A DNA stretch of 64,000 nucleotides from Edaphobacter bradus (lineage in GTDB: Bacteria; Acidobacteriota; Terriglobia; Terriglobales; Acidobacteriaceae), in contig NZ_JAGSYF010000005.1 in assembly GCF_025685645.1 (NCBI RefSeq), positions 62,001 through 126,000 of the forward strand. The letters run 5' to 3'. The position numbers and the translations under genes were made by a program. The notes below the pieces were generated by a model. That model saw only the letters and a list, made by a program, of their open reading frames with translations. It ran no database searches and was not told the origin of the DNA. Below are positions 43,485 through 52,134 of the stretch, piece by piece; positions within the stretch are counted from its first letter, which is position 1; each line of letters opens with the position of its first letter.

Positions 43485-45782
43485 TTAGTTGTACTGGTGC
43501 GCTCCGATGTCGTATGGTACCGACCTCGTCTTGCCGTCGAAGTCGGTGGCTGGAGGGGCTCCTAGAGTGGAATTACCAGTGCCAATCGTAGGCGAACCTG
43601 ACTTCTCGTGATAATCGCCGGAACCATCCGCTTGCCAGTTGACAAATGTCGTCCCCTGCGCCGGGTCCACGGAGATATCCCCGCTTCCAGGATCGGAAAT
43701 GGGAGTTCCCCACTGATGGCAATAGTCAGCACCGCGGTTGCCATGTACATCGTTATGAGCCACCGTCACGCTGTTGCCGGGTGCCAACATAATGCCACAC
43801 TGCCCACTGACGAGACCGGTGTTGAACACCATGTTATTGGTGATATAGCCGTTGTTGAGCCCGTCGAGGATACCGCCGTTCGAGGTGGAGAACACAAGAT
43901 TATTGGCAACGGTAGCGCCGTCTGACGCTATCAGGATTCCCCAACCACCGCCCGTATGGTGGACGATATTGTTGGTCACTACGATGTTGGCACCGCCTGT
44001 TTCCGAAAGAATGCCATCGCTCTGCACGGTAGAGGCACTGCATTTCCAGCCACTTTGTGGCGTGTAATTGATATCGTAGATCAGATTGGAATCCATCGTG
44101 ATGTTATGCCCGGCCCCGAGTGACGAGCCGCTACCGGCGATCTGGATGCCGCCGCCGCCGTTCGAGCCGCAGTCGGTTTCGATGTGGTGGATGGTGTTAC
44201 GGGTGATGTTCACGAACGAACCGGTCACATAGAGACCGAGGTTGTTACCTGCCGAACTGGTATTCGTCACCTCGAATCCGTCGAAGGTAAGGTAGTTGCC
44301 TCCCAGATAGACCACTGTGGAATTGCCGGTCACGGAGTTCTGAATCTTGCACGCTCCTCGCGTGGCGCAGGTAACAGTGATATATTTTCCCGCAGTTCCC
44401 GACTTCGTAAATGATGCTGCACCACTTCCGTAATCATACGTACCTGCTGCGACCTGCACGGTTTCGCCAGGCGACGCAAGATTGAAAGCATGATCGGGGG
44501 TAGCGCAGGGGCTGCTTTGACTGCACGAGTTGGAATTGCTGCCCGATGGCGAGACATAGTAATTGGCACTGGTGCCCGGGCTGCTTGTTGCCGCGGCAAT
44601 GGTGAGACTCAGCGTAGCCGAGGCAGTCTGGCCCGTAGCATCGCTTACTCCGACACTGTAGGTGCTCGTTCCTGAAACAGATGGCGTGCCGGAGAGAACG
44701 CCAGCGTGGCTCAAGGTAAGGCTCGGATTGCAGGACCCTGAACAGCCTTTTACTACCCATGTATAGGGAGTAGTCCCACCGGTCGCAGTGAGGGTGGTGC
44801 TGTAAGAGGTAGATACAGTGCCACTCGCAAGTGTGCTGGAGGTAATAGCGAGAGGAGAAGGGGTGGCTGCTCCGGCCGCGATGGTGATGTTGGCGGGCGC
44901 CGAGGCAGTCTGCCCCTTCGCATCGGTTACTTTGACAGTGAAGGTGGAGGTTCCGGTATTAGCTGGTGTGCCAGACCATACTCCAGACTGACTGAGGGCA
45001 AGGCCTGCATTGCAGGCTCCAGAACAGGTCGTAACTGCCCACGTATAAGGAGTCGTTCCTCCGGTAGCGGTCTCTGAAGCGCGGTAGGCGGAGCCCACAA
45101 CGCCACTCGGAAGTGTGCTGGAGGTAATAGCGAGAGGAGAAGGGGTGGCTGTTGCGGCCGCGATGTTGATGATGGCGGGCGCGGAGGCAGTCTGCCCCTT
45201 CGCATCGGTTACTTTGACAGTGAAGGTGGTGGTTCCGGTATTAGCTGGAGTGCCAGACCATGCTCCAGACTGACTGAAGGCAAGGCCTGTATTGCAGGCT
45301 CCAGAACAGGCCGTAACTGCCCACGTATAAGGAGTCGTTCCTCCGGTAGCGGTCTCTGAAGCGCGGTAGGGGGAGCCCACAACGCCACTCGGAAGTGTGC
45401 TGGAGGTAATAGCGAGAGGAGAGGTGGTAGCTGATTTGGCCGCGATGGTGATGATGGCGGGCGTGGAGGCAGTCTGCCCCGTCGCATCGGTTACTTTGAC
45501 AGTGAAGGTGGTGGTTCCGGTATTAGCTGGTGTGCCAGACCATACTCCAGAATGGCTGAAGGCAAGGCCTGTATTGCAGGCTCCAGAACAGGCCGTAACT
45601 GCCCACGTATAAGGAGCCGTCCCACCAGTAGCGGACTGTGAAGCGCTGTAGGCGGAACCCACAACGCCGGTGGGAAGGGTGCTGGAGGTAGGAGTGAGAG
45701 GGGAGTTAATGGTTGAACCGCACGCCGTGACGGTAGCCAGTGCCGCTAAAAATAGTAGGGCAAAGATTCTTTTGATAAACAT
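43485..45782 (-). CDS. Lipoprotein with four Ig-like repeats and a parallel beta-helix domain
   Basis: A 765-residue protein. The signal peptide ends in a lipobox (VTAC, Cys near residue 21). Then come four tandem Ig-like domains of the putative He_PIG type, about 94 residues each, with TATGGTTPYTWAV and GVWSGTPANTGTTTFTVKV in each. After them a C-terminal right-handed beta-helix (~360 residues) opens YYVSPSGSNSNSCSQSSPC and closes with DFDGKTRSVPYDIGAHQY. The beta-helix half is a close paralogue of the protein at 40406-41548. It is probably a cell-surface protein that binds or cleaves polysaccharide. ATG 45782 is chosen because GAGG lies six bases upstream; an in-frame ATG is 12 bp earlier. 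Confidence 0.88.
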   Translation of the reverse strand: MFIKRIFALLFLAALATVTACGSTINSPLTPTSSTLPTGVVGSAYSASQSATGGTAPYTWAVTACSGACNTGLAFSHSGVWSGTPANTGTTTFTVKVTDATGQTASTPAIITIAAKSATTSPLAITSSTLPSGVVGSPYRASETATGGTTPYTWAVTACSGACNTGLAFSQSGAWSGTPANTGTTTFTVKVTDAKGQTASAPAIINIAAATATPSPLAITSSTLPSGVVGSAYRASETATGGTTPYTWAVTTCSGACNAGLALSQSGVWSGTPANTGTSTFTVKVTDAKGQTASAPANITIAAGAATPSPLAITSSTLASGTVSTSYSTTLTATGGTTPYTWVVKGCSGSCNPSLTLSHAGVLSGTPSVSGTSTYSVGVSDATGQTASATLSLTIAAATSSPGTSANYYVSPSGSNSNSCSQSSPCATPDHAFNLASPGETVQVAAGTYDYGSGAASFTKSGTAGKYITVTCATRGACKIQNSVTGNSTVVYLGGNYLTFDGFEVTNTSSAGNNLGLYVTGSFVNITRNTIHHIETDCGSNGGGGIQIAGSGSSLGAGHNITMDSNLIYDINYTPQSGWKCSASTVQSDGILSETGGANIVVTNNIVHHTGGGWGILIASDGATVANNLVFSTSNGGILDGLNNGYITNNMVFNTGLVSGQCGIMLAPGNSVTVAHNDVHGNRGADYCHQWGTPISDPGSGDISVDPAQGTTFVNWQADGSGDYHEKSGSPTIGTGNSTLGAPPATDFDGKTRSVPYDIGAHQYN
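44577..45704 (-). repeat. Four 282-bp tandem repeats encoding Ig-like domains
   Basis: Repeats run 45704-45423, 45422-45141, 45140-44859 and 44858-44577. Copies 2 and 3 are nearly identical at DNA level, copy 1 is close, and copy 4 (next to the beta-helix) has diverged most. The gradient suggests recent duplication by unequal crossing-over at the N-terminal side. Confidence 0.85.
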
Positions 45783-46524
45783 CAGGGTCCTCATTCATAT
45801 AAAAAGATTGAGCGCCAATTAGCGGGCAGCTTCGCCGGAAGCTAAAGGCACAGTTCTGCTGATCCCTGTGAGGAGCAAGGCTGTCCGAGGTTCAGCCTTG
45901 GCGCACAGAGTCAAAGTTCCAGGTTTTTAGTTTGTTCCTTGCACAGTCGTACGAAGACTTCGACGCTTATCTAGACGCGTCGAGAGTCGTGTCGCCAACG
46001 ATGCGAGGGGTATTACTGGATTCAGCTGCGAATGGCCAGGCTGGGCCGAAGCCAACGCATTCGAAGGAGCACGCCCATACAGTGCGAGCGGCTCTCGGGA
46101 CAAGTTTGTCCCGGAAAAAGAGAAGAGTTGCTTCAAAATAAATACACCTCAAGTTAAATTGCTGACTTATTTAGCTGAGGGCAGGAAGACAACAGGTACA
46201 ACAGAAAGTTGCATTTCGGAAGGGAGATACTACTCTATATATACCCACCGATGATCTGGTGCGCATTCGCGCTTGCCACCGGGCTATACCGAAATCTGCA
46301 CTTCTCAATCCCGAACCTATGAGGAATGGGATGACTTCTTAACTATAATTGCAATGAGCGTGCGGCGCAATGCAACTTATGTGTAAAAGTGAGGTGAAAA
46401 TGCAATATTTTGCTGTTATAATATATCGCCTTTAGAATGATGGCGAAATTAGCATGAGTTGAGAAGTACACCTGCGTAAATTCATGCGCCCACCAGAGCA
46501 GCTCCCGCGAGTTCAGGATGTGGC
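45783..46524. other. Intergenic, AT-rich in its right half, no clear gene
   Basis: About 740 bp between the lipoprotein start and tRNA-Gly. A 69-codon open frame at 45932-46141 has no family signature and no good ribosome site. The part 46140-46470 is distinctly AT-rich, with several TATAAT-like boxes (for example around 46420), and may be foreign or a promoter zone. It presumably also holds the lipoprotein promoter. I see no other RNA gene. Confidence 0.4.
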
Positions 46525-46530
46525 TATAAT
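46525..46530 (+). promoter_or_regulatory. -10 box of tRNA-Gly
   Basis: A perfect TATAAT ends 12 bp before the tRNA 5' end. A matching -35 box is not obvious at 17 bp. Confidence 0.6.
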
Positions 46531-46542
46531 GGCAATGTACGA

Positions 46543-46617
46543 GCGGGAGTAGTTCAGTGGCAGAACGTCAGCTTCCCAAGCTGAATGTCGCCGGTTCGAT
46601 CCCGGTCTCCCGCTCCA
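46543..46617 (+). tRNA. tRNA-Gly (anticodon CCC)
   Basis: A full cloverleaf is present: acceptor GCGGGAG / CTCCCGC, anticodon stem TCAGC / GCTGA with loop TTCCCAA (anticodon CCC), T arm with GGTTCGATCC, discriminator T and an encoded CCA. It is followed 36 bp later by a strong terminator. Confidence 0.95.
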
Positions 46618-46652
46618 GATTTCAGTAGAAAATGACGAAGGTCGCGTAAGAG

Positions 46653-46690
46653 AAAACGCCCGCGAGTGTCACTCGCGGGCGTTTTCCTTT
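46653..46690. terminator. Strong hairpin terminator between tRNA-Gly and the processing protease
   Basis: A 15-bp stem (AAAACGCCCGCGAGT at 46653-46667, complement at 46671-46685) with a GTC loop is flanked by A and T runs on both sides. It can therefore stop the tRNA (plus) and the protease gene (minus). Confidence 0.88.
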
Positions 46691-46704
46691 CATTGGGAAA
46701 GGCG

Positions 46705-48333
46705 TCAGTGGCCACCAGGAGCCGCCTTTTGGGCCAGGGCAAGTTTCAGATGGTCCTGCAGGGTCTGGGCTTCGGGTAGGTAGGTGATTGCCTTCGCGAT
46801 CTGGGGATCCCATTCCGCCCGTACCTTTAGCCCTTCCAACTGGCCGAATTGTGAAGTGAACAGCTCACCCTTGATGTTCTCCTTGACCCAATCCTGCGCG
46901 CTGGCGATATCGGAATCGGTGTACTCAATATTTTGCGACTTGAGGAATGCCTTGAACTCCTGCAGCGTAGCGTCATCCACGGCAAAGTCTTTGGGGACTG
47001 AGTTGTGGACTGCCATGTAGTGCTTGCTGAAGTTGAAGAACGCGTAGTGCTGGAGCAGGGAATCCTGAAAGTGGTTCGTCTTCAGGTTGTCGATCTTCTC
47101 GTCGGGCGTAATGCCTCCGCCGCCGTATACAGTACGGCCGGAGTCGGTCAGCTTCACCTCGAGGTTGGTCTTGTCCTTGGGCTGCGTGTCGGAGTCGCGC
47201 ACGTAATAGTAGTCGTAGAGCGACACATTATTGTAGTTGCGCTGAATAAGCCTTCCGGACGGGGTGTAGTAGTGATAGGTAGTCAGTGCAAGTCCGGTGT
47301 TTTCGGAGATTTGAAATACGGTCTGCACCAGACCTTTGCCGAAGGTAGTCTCGCCGACGATCAGAGCGCGATCGTGATCCTGAAGGGCACCCGAGACGAT
47401 CTCAGCCGCTGAAGCGGTGTTGCGGTTCACCAGAACGACGATCGGGTACTTCGTATCCGAGCCGTGAGAGGCTCGGTAGACCTGGTCCGGGAAGGCCCTT
47501 CCGCGCTGCGAGACGACGATCTGCCCTTTCTGTAGGAACTTGTCCGACATATTGACGGCTTCGTTGAGCAGTCCTCCGGGGTTGCCGCGGAGGTCGATGA
47601 CCAGGCCGTTGATGTCGCCGAACTTATCGAGCGCGTCACCGACCTCCCGGCTCGTTGTCTCGATGAAGTTGCTGACGTGAATGTAGGCGATGCCCGGCCG
47701 AACAAGGAAGGCCAGGTCGACTGAGGGGCGCGAGACCTCGTCACGCACGAGGTCGAAGACCAGGGGCTTGGGTGAGCCTTCACGGCTCATCTCCACAGAG
47801 ACATGGGTGTTGCGAGGTCCCTTGAGCAGGGAAGCGACGGCCGCGGAATCCATGCCCTCGGTGCTCTTGCCGTCAACCGAGAGAATGACGTCGCCGGGAC
47901 GGACGCCAGCTTTGTAAGAAGGCGTGCCTTCAAAGGGGTACAGTACGACGATCTTCGTGCCGCCCTTGGCCGTCGGGTCGGGCTGAGGCTGGATCGTCAT
48001 GCCGACCCCGTAGTAGCGGCCGTGCTGGTCCTCGCGCATCTGCGCGTAGGCCTTCGGGTCATAGAAGTTGGAGTGCGGATCGAGGACGTGCAGCATGCCT
48101 GGAATCGCGCCGTCGTAGATCGCCTTGTCGGTCTTGTCCGTGGTCAGCGGTTCGGCATAGTTCTTCTCGACGAGCGCGTAGACGTCGGTAAACGTATGCA
48201 GGTTGTCCCTTAGCACGGACTCATCGGTTGCCGATTGGGCGGCGACCTTCCGGTTGATGAAAGATCCCAGCACTCCACAAGTGGCCAGGAAGACGGTGAC
48301 GGAGAAGAGGGCGCGGCGGGTGCGGGGAGCCAT
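46705..48333 (-). CDS. Carboxyl-terminal processing protease (S41 family)
   Basis: The 542-residue exported protease has an N-terminal signal/anchor helix, a PDZ domain (about 110-195, with YYGVGMTIQ and AGVRPGDVILSVDGK) and a catalytic tail-specific protease core. The catalytic Ser is in NRNTASAAEIVSGAL and the Lys in GETTFGKGLVQ. It degrades or trims periplasmic proteins at their C-termini. The ATG at 48333 is chosen over a TTG 24 bp earlier because it opens the Arg-rich signal-peptide start. The family is certain; the targets are unknown. Confidence 0.93.
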   Translation of the reverse strand: MAPRTRRALFSVTVFLATCGVLGSFINRKVAAQSATDESVLRDNLHTFTDVYALVEKNYAEPLTTDKTDKAIYDGAIPGMLHVLDPHSNFYDPKAYAQMREDQHGRYYGVGMTIQPQPDPTAKGGTKIVVLYPFEGTPSYKAGVRPGDVILSVDGKSTEGMDSAAVASLLKGPRNTHVSVEMSREGSPKPLVFDLVRDEVSRPSVDLAFLVRPGIAYIHVSNFIETTSREVGDALDKFGDINGLVIDLRGNPGGLLNEAVNMSDKFLQKGQIVVSQRGRAFPDQVYRASHGSDTKYPIVVLVNRNTASAAEIVSGALQDHDRALIVGETTFGKGLVQTVFQISENTGLALTTYHYYTPSGRLIQRNYNNVSLYDYYYVRDSDTQPKDKTNLEVKLTDSGRTVYGGGGITPDEKIDNLKTNHFQDSLLQHYAFFNFSKHYMAVHNSVPKDFAVDDATLQEFKAFLKSQNIEYTDSDIASAQDWVKENIKGELFTSQFGQLEGLKVRAEWDPQIAKAITYLPEAQTLQDHLKLALAQKAAPGGH

Positions 48334-48603
48334 CGGCTGGGTTACCTCGAATAGCAAAGCTGCGCGGGGACCTGCGCTGAACGCCCTACAAAAGGCCGTA
48401 TCCCCATTGGACGGAGTATAGCATCGGAGCGTTAGCCGTTGCCTGATTTGCTGGGGATTTTGATCGATTCGCCTCCAGCGTCTTCTGACGGTAGAATTGT
48501 GGGACGGATTACCCTCCGCCCATGTGCTGAGTCAAATCAGGCAGGGGCGAACGACCATGCGATCGTATCGGGATCGCGGATGCTGGCAGAGATACGAGTG
48601 ACA

Positions 48604-50496
48604 ATGATTTCGAGGATTTCGCAGTTTGCAGCCATGTGCGGGCTCGGCCTGCTGACGCTGCCTATCGCAGCGCTGGCACAGGCGCCGCGGTACCAGAGCC
48701 CTTTGACGGCACCCACGCCCCAGCAGACGGCGCTTCCGGTTCCCCCCGCGATCACTCCCAACGGCGAGGTTGTTGAGGACGTTATCGTTCGCGTCAACGA
48801 CCAGATCATCAACCGCAGCGATCTCGAGCGCGCCCAGCAGCAGCTGAACTATGAGAATCAGCAGGGCAATGCGAGCCCTGCCGATGCGGCCGAGCGGCAG
48901 AAGAACCTTCTGCGCGACATGATTGACCAGCAGCTTCTGCTCTCGCGGGGCAAGGAACTCGGCATCAATGCCGATGCCGAGGTGATTCGCCGCCTCGATG
49001 AGATCCGCAAGCAGAACCATCTGGATACGATGGAAGACCTCGAGAAGGCCGCCCGCCAGCAGGGAGTCTCGTTCGAGGACTTCAAGGCCAACATCCGCAA
49101 CAACATCATCACGCAGCAGGTCGTTCGCGACGAGGTCGGCCGCCGCATCCAGATGACGCAGGCGCAGGAGCAGGCCTACTACGATGCGCACAAGAATGAG
49201 TTTACCCAGCCTGAACAGGTTCGACTGAGTGAGATCCTTGTGCCCACCGCTGCCGATGCCAACGATGCTGCGGTGGCACAGGCGCAGGCCAAGGCTGACG
49301 AAATCTCCGCAAAGATCAAGGCGGGAGACAAGTTCGATGAGCTGGCCAAGACCTACTCCGGCGGGCCAACGGCTTCGCAGGGAGGCGATCTTGGTCTTTT
49401 CAAGCGCGGCGCGCTGGCCAAGGTCCTCGAGGACCAGACCTTCGGCCTTCCCGCCGGCGGCGTGACCAACCCCATCCGCACCCGTCAGGGCTACGTCATC
49501 CTCAAGGTCACCGAGCATCAGGCTTCCGGTGTTCCCCCGCTCAAGGAAATTGAGCCGCAGGTTCAGGAGGCGCTGTACATGCAGTCCATGCAGCCCGCTC
49601 TGCGCGCTTATCTGTCGAAGCTGCGTGAAGAGGCCTACATCGATATCAAGCCGGGCTTCGTGGACTCTGGTGCCAGCTCCAAGCAGACCAAGCCGGTCTT
49701 TACGGCTTACGCGCCTCCCGTTTCGAAGAAGAAGGCGCAGACAGAGAAGCAGCGGTTCGATCGCGGCGGCCGCTTTTCGACGGTGAGCAAGACGACGACC
49801 GCTCCGGTGGTTGCAACTCCCGCGGTTGCGACGGCACCTTCGGCTGCGGTCACAACGGCGACGACTTCAAAGACCTCGGCTCATCCCGCCAAGAAGAAGA
49901 TCAAGCGCGAGAAGATTCGCTATGGGCAGGCTCCGCGCAATGCGCTTCCTCCGGGACCGCAGGAGACCTCTGTGGGCGCCGGAGCGGGCGTGGCTTCGTC
50001 GACCCTGACCGCCGACGCTGGAGCGGCCGTTGCTCCGGGAACGGCGATAGCTCCAACTGAGAGCAAGACGCAGTTCTCTACGACCTCTGATCCCGATCCG
50101 CTCGCCCCGAAGGCTGTGGTCACCGGTAAGACGCGTTACAGCTACCGCGCCAAGACGGAGGCCGCCGAGAAGGCCGCCAAACAGGCTGCTCGCCAGAAGG
50201 AGAAGATTGCTGCAACTCCGGCCGCTCCGGCGACTGATGAGCTGGTCAGTGAGAAAGTTCAGGCGGCTCCGCTCGGTCTGAACGGAGACACCGGCAAGCA
50301 GAAGAAGCCGAAGAAGCAGAAGGGAGCTCCCAAGGAGAGGCTGCAGAACAAGGAGACAAAGCCTCCTGTCGAGGCTCCTCCGCCGGCTCCAACGGTGAAC
50401 CCTGCGCTGGGAGCGACGCCGACAGGCCTCACACCCACGACTCCGGCTGCTCCGGCCCCGGCACCTCCGACGCCCACGACTCCTCCGTCGAACTAG
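48604..50496 (+). CDS. SurA-like periplasmic peptidyl-prolyl cis-trans isomerase
   Basis: The ~630-residue exported chaperone has a signal peptide (MISRISQFAAM...), a SurA N-terminal helical domain (EDVIVRVNDQIINRSDLER), one parvulin domain (VRLSEILVPT ... SQGGDLGLFKRGALAKVLED ... GYVILKV, residues ~210-310) and a long, low-complexity Ala/Pro/Lys-rich tail of ~270 residues. That tail is far longer than in SurA and probably disordered. It assists outer-membrane protein folding. The start is uncertain: ATG 48604 begins the signal peptide directly, ATG 48580 is in frame, and the frame is open back to 48439. It is divergent from the processing protease, another envelope quality-control gene. Confidence 0.9.
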   Translation: MISRISQFAAMCGLGLLTLPIAALAQAPRYQSPLTAPTPQQTALPVPPAITPNGEVVEDVIVRVNDQIINRSDLERAQQQLNYENQQGNASPADAAERQKNLLRDMIDQQLLLSRGKELGINADAEVIRRLDEIRKQNHLDTMEDLEKAARQQGVSFEDFKANIRNNIITQQVVRDEVGRRIQMTQAQEQAYYDAHKNEFTQPEQVRLSEILVPTAADANDAAVAQAQAKADEISAKIKAGDKFDELAKTYSGGPTASQGGDLGLFKRGALAKVLEDQTFGLPAGGVTNPIRTRQGYVILKVTEHQASGVPPLKEIEPQVQEALYMQSMQPALRAYLSKLREEAYIDIKPGFVDSGASSKQTKPVFTAYAPPVSKKKAQTEKQRFDRGGRFSTVSKTTTAPVVATPAVATAPSAAVTTATTSKTSAHPAKKKIKREKIRYGQAPRNALPPGPQETSVGAGAGVASSTLTADAGAAVAPGTAIAPTESKTQFSTTSDPDPLAPKAVVTGKTRYSYRAKTEAAEKAAKQAARQKEKIAATPAAPATDELVSEKVQAAPLGLNGDTGKQKKPKKQKGAPKERLQNKETKPPVEAPPPAPTVNPALGATPTGLTPTTPAAPAPAPPTPTTPPSN

Positions 50497-50956
50497 GGGT
50501 GTCTGGTCTTCCCCTGGGGGGTACCCCCTCCCCCCTCATTTGGGCTAAGCCCTCTTATTTCAGCGGCTTAGCGGAAATGATTTTCGATAAAATATTGAAA
50601 ACAAATGGGTTATGGGTCAAAATATTGATTTTGAAGGGGATGGCGCCCGGCCTTATCTGTCTTTTAGCTCTAGTTCTATTTTAGTGAATTGAGGGAAACT
50701 ACTCTGCCACTTTCCCCAGGTTTATTTCCTGGCTTCAAGTCGTTCATTTTGTGTTGCGTGAAGGCGTTGTGCAGCCTCTGGGAGCGGATTGTGGGCTTGA
50801 CAGATATCTGCGGTGAAGTCGAAGCAATGCATCGGGAGTTGTCGTAGGAAACGGCAAACGGCAAACGCAGAGGACGCAAAGGAACCGCAAAGGTCGCCGA
50901 GGTAATGCCAAGGCAGGCAATGGGCCTTCGGTCAGGTCCGGGGTATTCTGGTTGCG
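50497..50956. other. Intergenic, short repeats, no gene recognised
   Basis: 460 bp. GGGGGTACCCCC at about 50517 can form a hairpin after the PPIase gene, but no T tract follows. AAAATATTGA occurs twice (about 50588 and 50620). At 50850-50900 there are short ACGGCAA / CGCAAAGG repeats, a kind of dispersed simple repeat. No coding frame is convincing. Confidence 0.4.
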
Positions 50957-51940
50957 ATGAAAGATTTCTTTGTTGCGGATGCTCCTCGTTTTGAGAACTC
51001 CGTAGTTACGTCGTACTTCGTTCTCTCCTCGTTTCAGGTGCGTGACAGAAAGCAGGGCGGCCAGTTTGTCTCGGCCATCCTCACGGACAAGACCGGATCG
51101 CTGCCCGCGGTGATGTGGGACGATTTTGCAGATGCCGTGGCGGTCTGCACGGAAGGCTGTTACGTCAAGGCCCAGGGGCAGATTGCCCGCTACCAGGGGC
51201 GGTTCCAGATGGGGTTGCAACGGCTCCGTCCGGCCGCCGAGAGTGAGGTCGACGCGGCAGACTTTCTTCCGGTTACCCGCTTCGATGTGGAGGAGATGTG
51301 GACTGAGCTGCGGGGCTACGTCTCGCGCTTCACGAATCCTGATCTGCAACGGCTGGTGTTTGCGTTTCTGGACGATCCTGAGATTGCCCAGGCCTATCGG
51401 ACGGCTCCTGCCGCCAAGATGCTGCACCATGCGTGGATCGGGGGACTGCTGGAGCATGTGCTTACGCTGGTTCGCGTGTGTCTCGCTACGGCGCCGTTTT
51501 ATCCGGAGGTCGATGCCGATCTGCTGGTTTCGGGAGCAGTCCTGCACGATATTGGCAAGATCCGCGAGCTGTACTGGAAGACGAGCTTTGGCTACACCCT
51601 CGAGGGGCAACTTGTGGGCCACATCAGCATCGCGCAGCGGATGCTGCAGGAGAAGGTCCGAGGGATCGAGCCGTTTCCCGAGAAGCTGCGCCTGCTTGTC
51701 GAGCACATGATTCTTTCGCATCACGGCAAGTACGAGTTCGGGTCTCCGAAGCTTCCGATGACGCCGGAGGCGCTGCTGCTGAACACTCTCGACGACCTTG
51801 AGGCCAAGATGCAGACGCTGCGTAACGCCTTCGACGCCGCCACGGAGCAGGGCAAAGGACCGACGGAAGTGACCGACTGGGTACGATCGATGGAGCGTCC
51901 GCTGTTCAACTCGCAGGCGTACCTCAAGGACAGCGAGTAG
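50957..51940 (+). CDS. HD-domain 3'-5' exoribonuclease, YhaM-like
   Basis: The 327-residue protein has an N-terminal OB-fold (residues ~15-90: GGQFVSAILTDKTGSLPAVMWD) and a C-terminal HD phosphohydrolase domain with the metal motif VLHDIGKIREL and a further His pair at MILSHHGKYEFG. This order is that of YhaM/CbfA exoribonucleases. It should trim RNA or single-stranded DNA ends. The ATG follows a short gap from the repeat-containing region; no operon partner is obvious, and aroC starts 194 bp later. Confidence 0.9.
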   Translation: MKDFFVADAPRFENSVVTSYFVLSSFQVRDRKQGGQFVSAILTDKTGSLPAVMWDDFADAVAVCTEGCYVKAQGQIARYQGRFQMGLQRLRPAAESEVDAADFLPVTRFDVEEMWTELRGYVSRFTNPDLQRLVFAFLDDPEIAQAYRTAPAAKMLHHAWIGGLLEHVLTLVRVCLATAPFYPEVDADLLVSGAVLHDIGKIRELYWKTSFGYTLEGQLVGHISIAQRMLQEKVRGIEPFPEKLRLLVEHMILSHHGKYEFGSPKLPMTPEALLLNTLDDLEAKMQTLRNAFDAATEQGKGPTEVTDWVRSMERPLFNSQAYLKDSE

Positions 51941-51965
51941 CGCGCCTGAATCTGAGTGGAAGGCC

Positions 51966-52012
51966 GAAAGCAGATCCCTCCACTCCGCTTCGCTCCGGTC
52001 GGGATGACAGGT
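51966..52012. repeat. Putative REP-like dispersed repeat
   Basis: The stretch containing CCTCCACTCCGCTTCGCTCC and GGTCGGGATGACAG has the form of short dispersed intergenic repeats seen in many acidobacterial genomes. I recognise the type from general knowledge; only one copy is in this window, so the assignment needs a genome-wide count. Confidence 0.4.
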
Positions 52013-52134
52013 TTATGTAAGGAGTAAATGACTCGTGAACTAGTCACACGCACTCGAGTCCGTCTGTTGCGGTTGCGTTGCTACAATTAAGCTTTCGGCA
52101 ATCACGTCGAGAGAGCGCAGGGTAAGCGAGGGAG

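Noticed and set aside
44577-45704. Repeats as a CRISPR or satellite array
   Set aside because: The unit is 282 bp, in frame and encodes Ig-like domains within a lipoprotein.
45932-46141. 69-codon plus-strand frame before tRNA-Gly
   Set aside because: No recognisable family, no good ribosome site and an equally long frame on the opposite strand.
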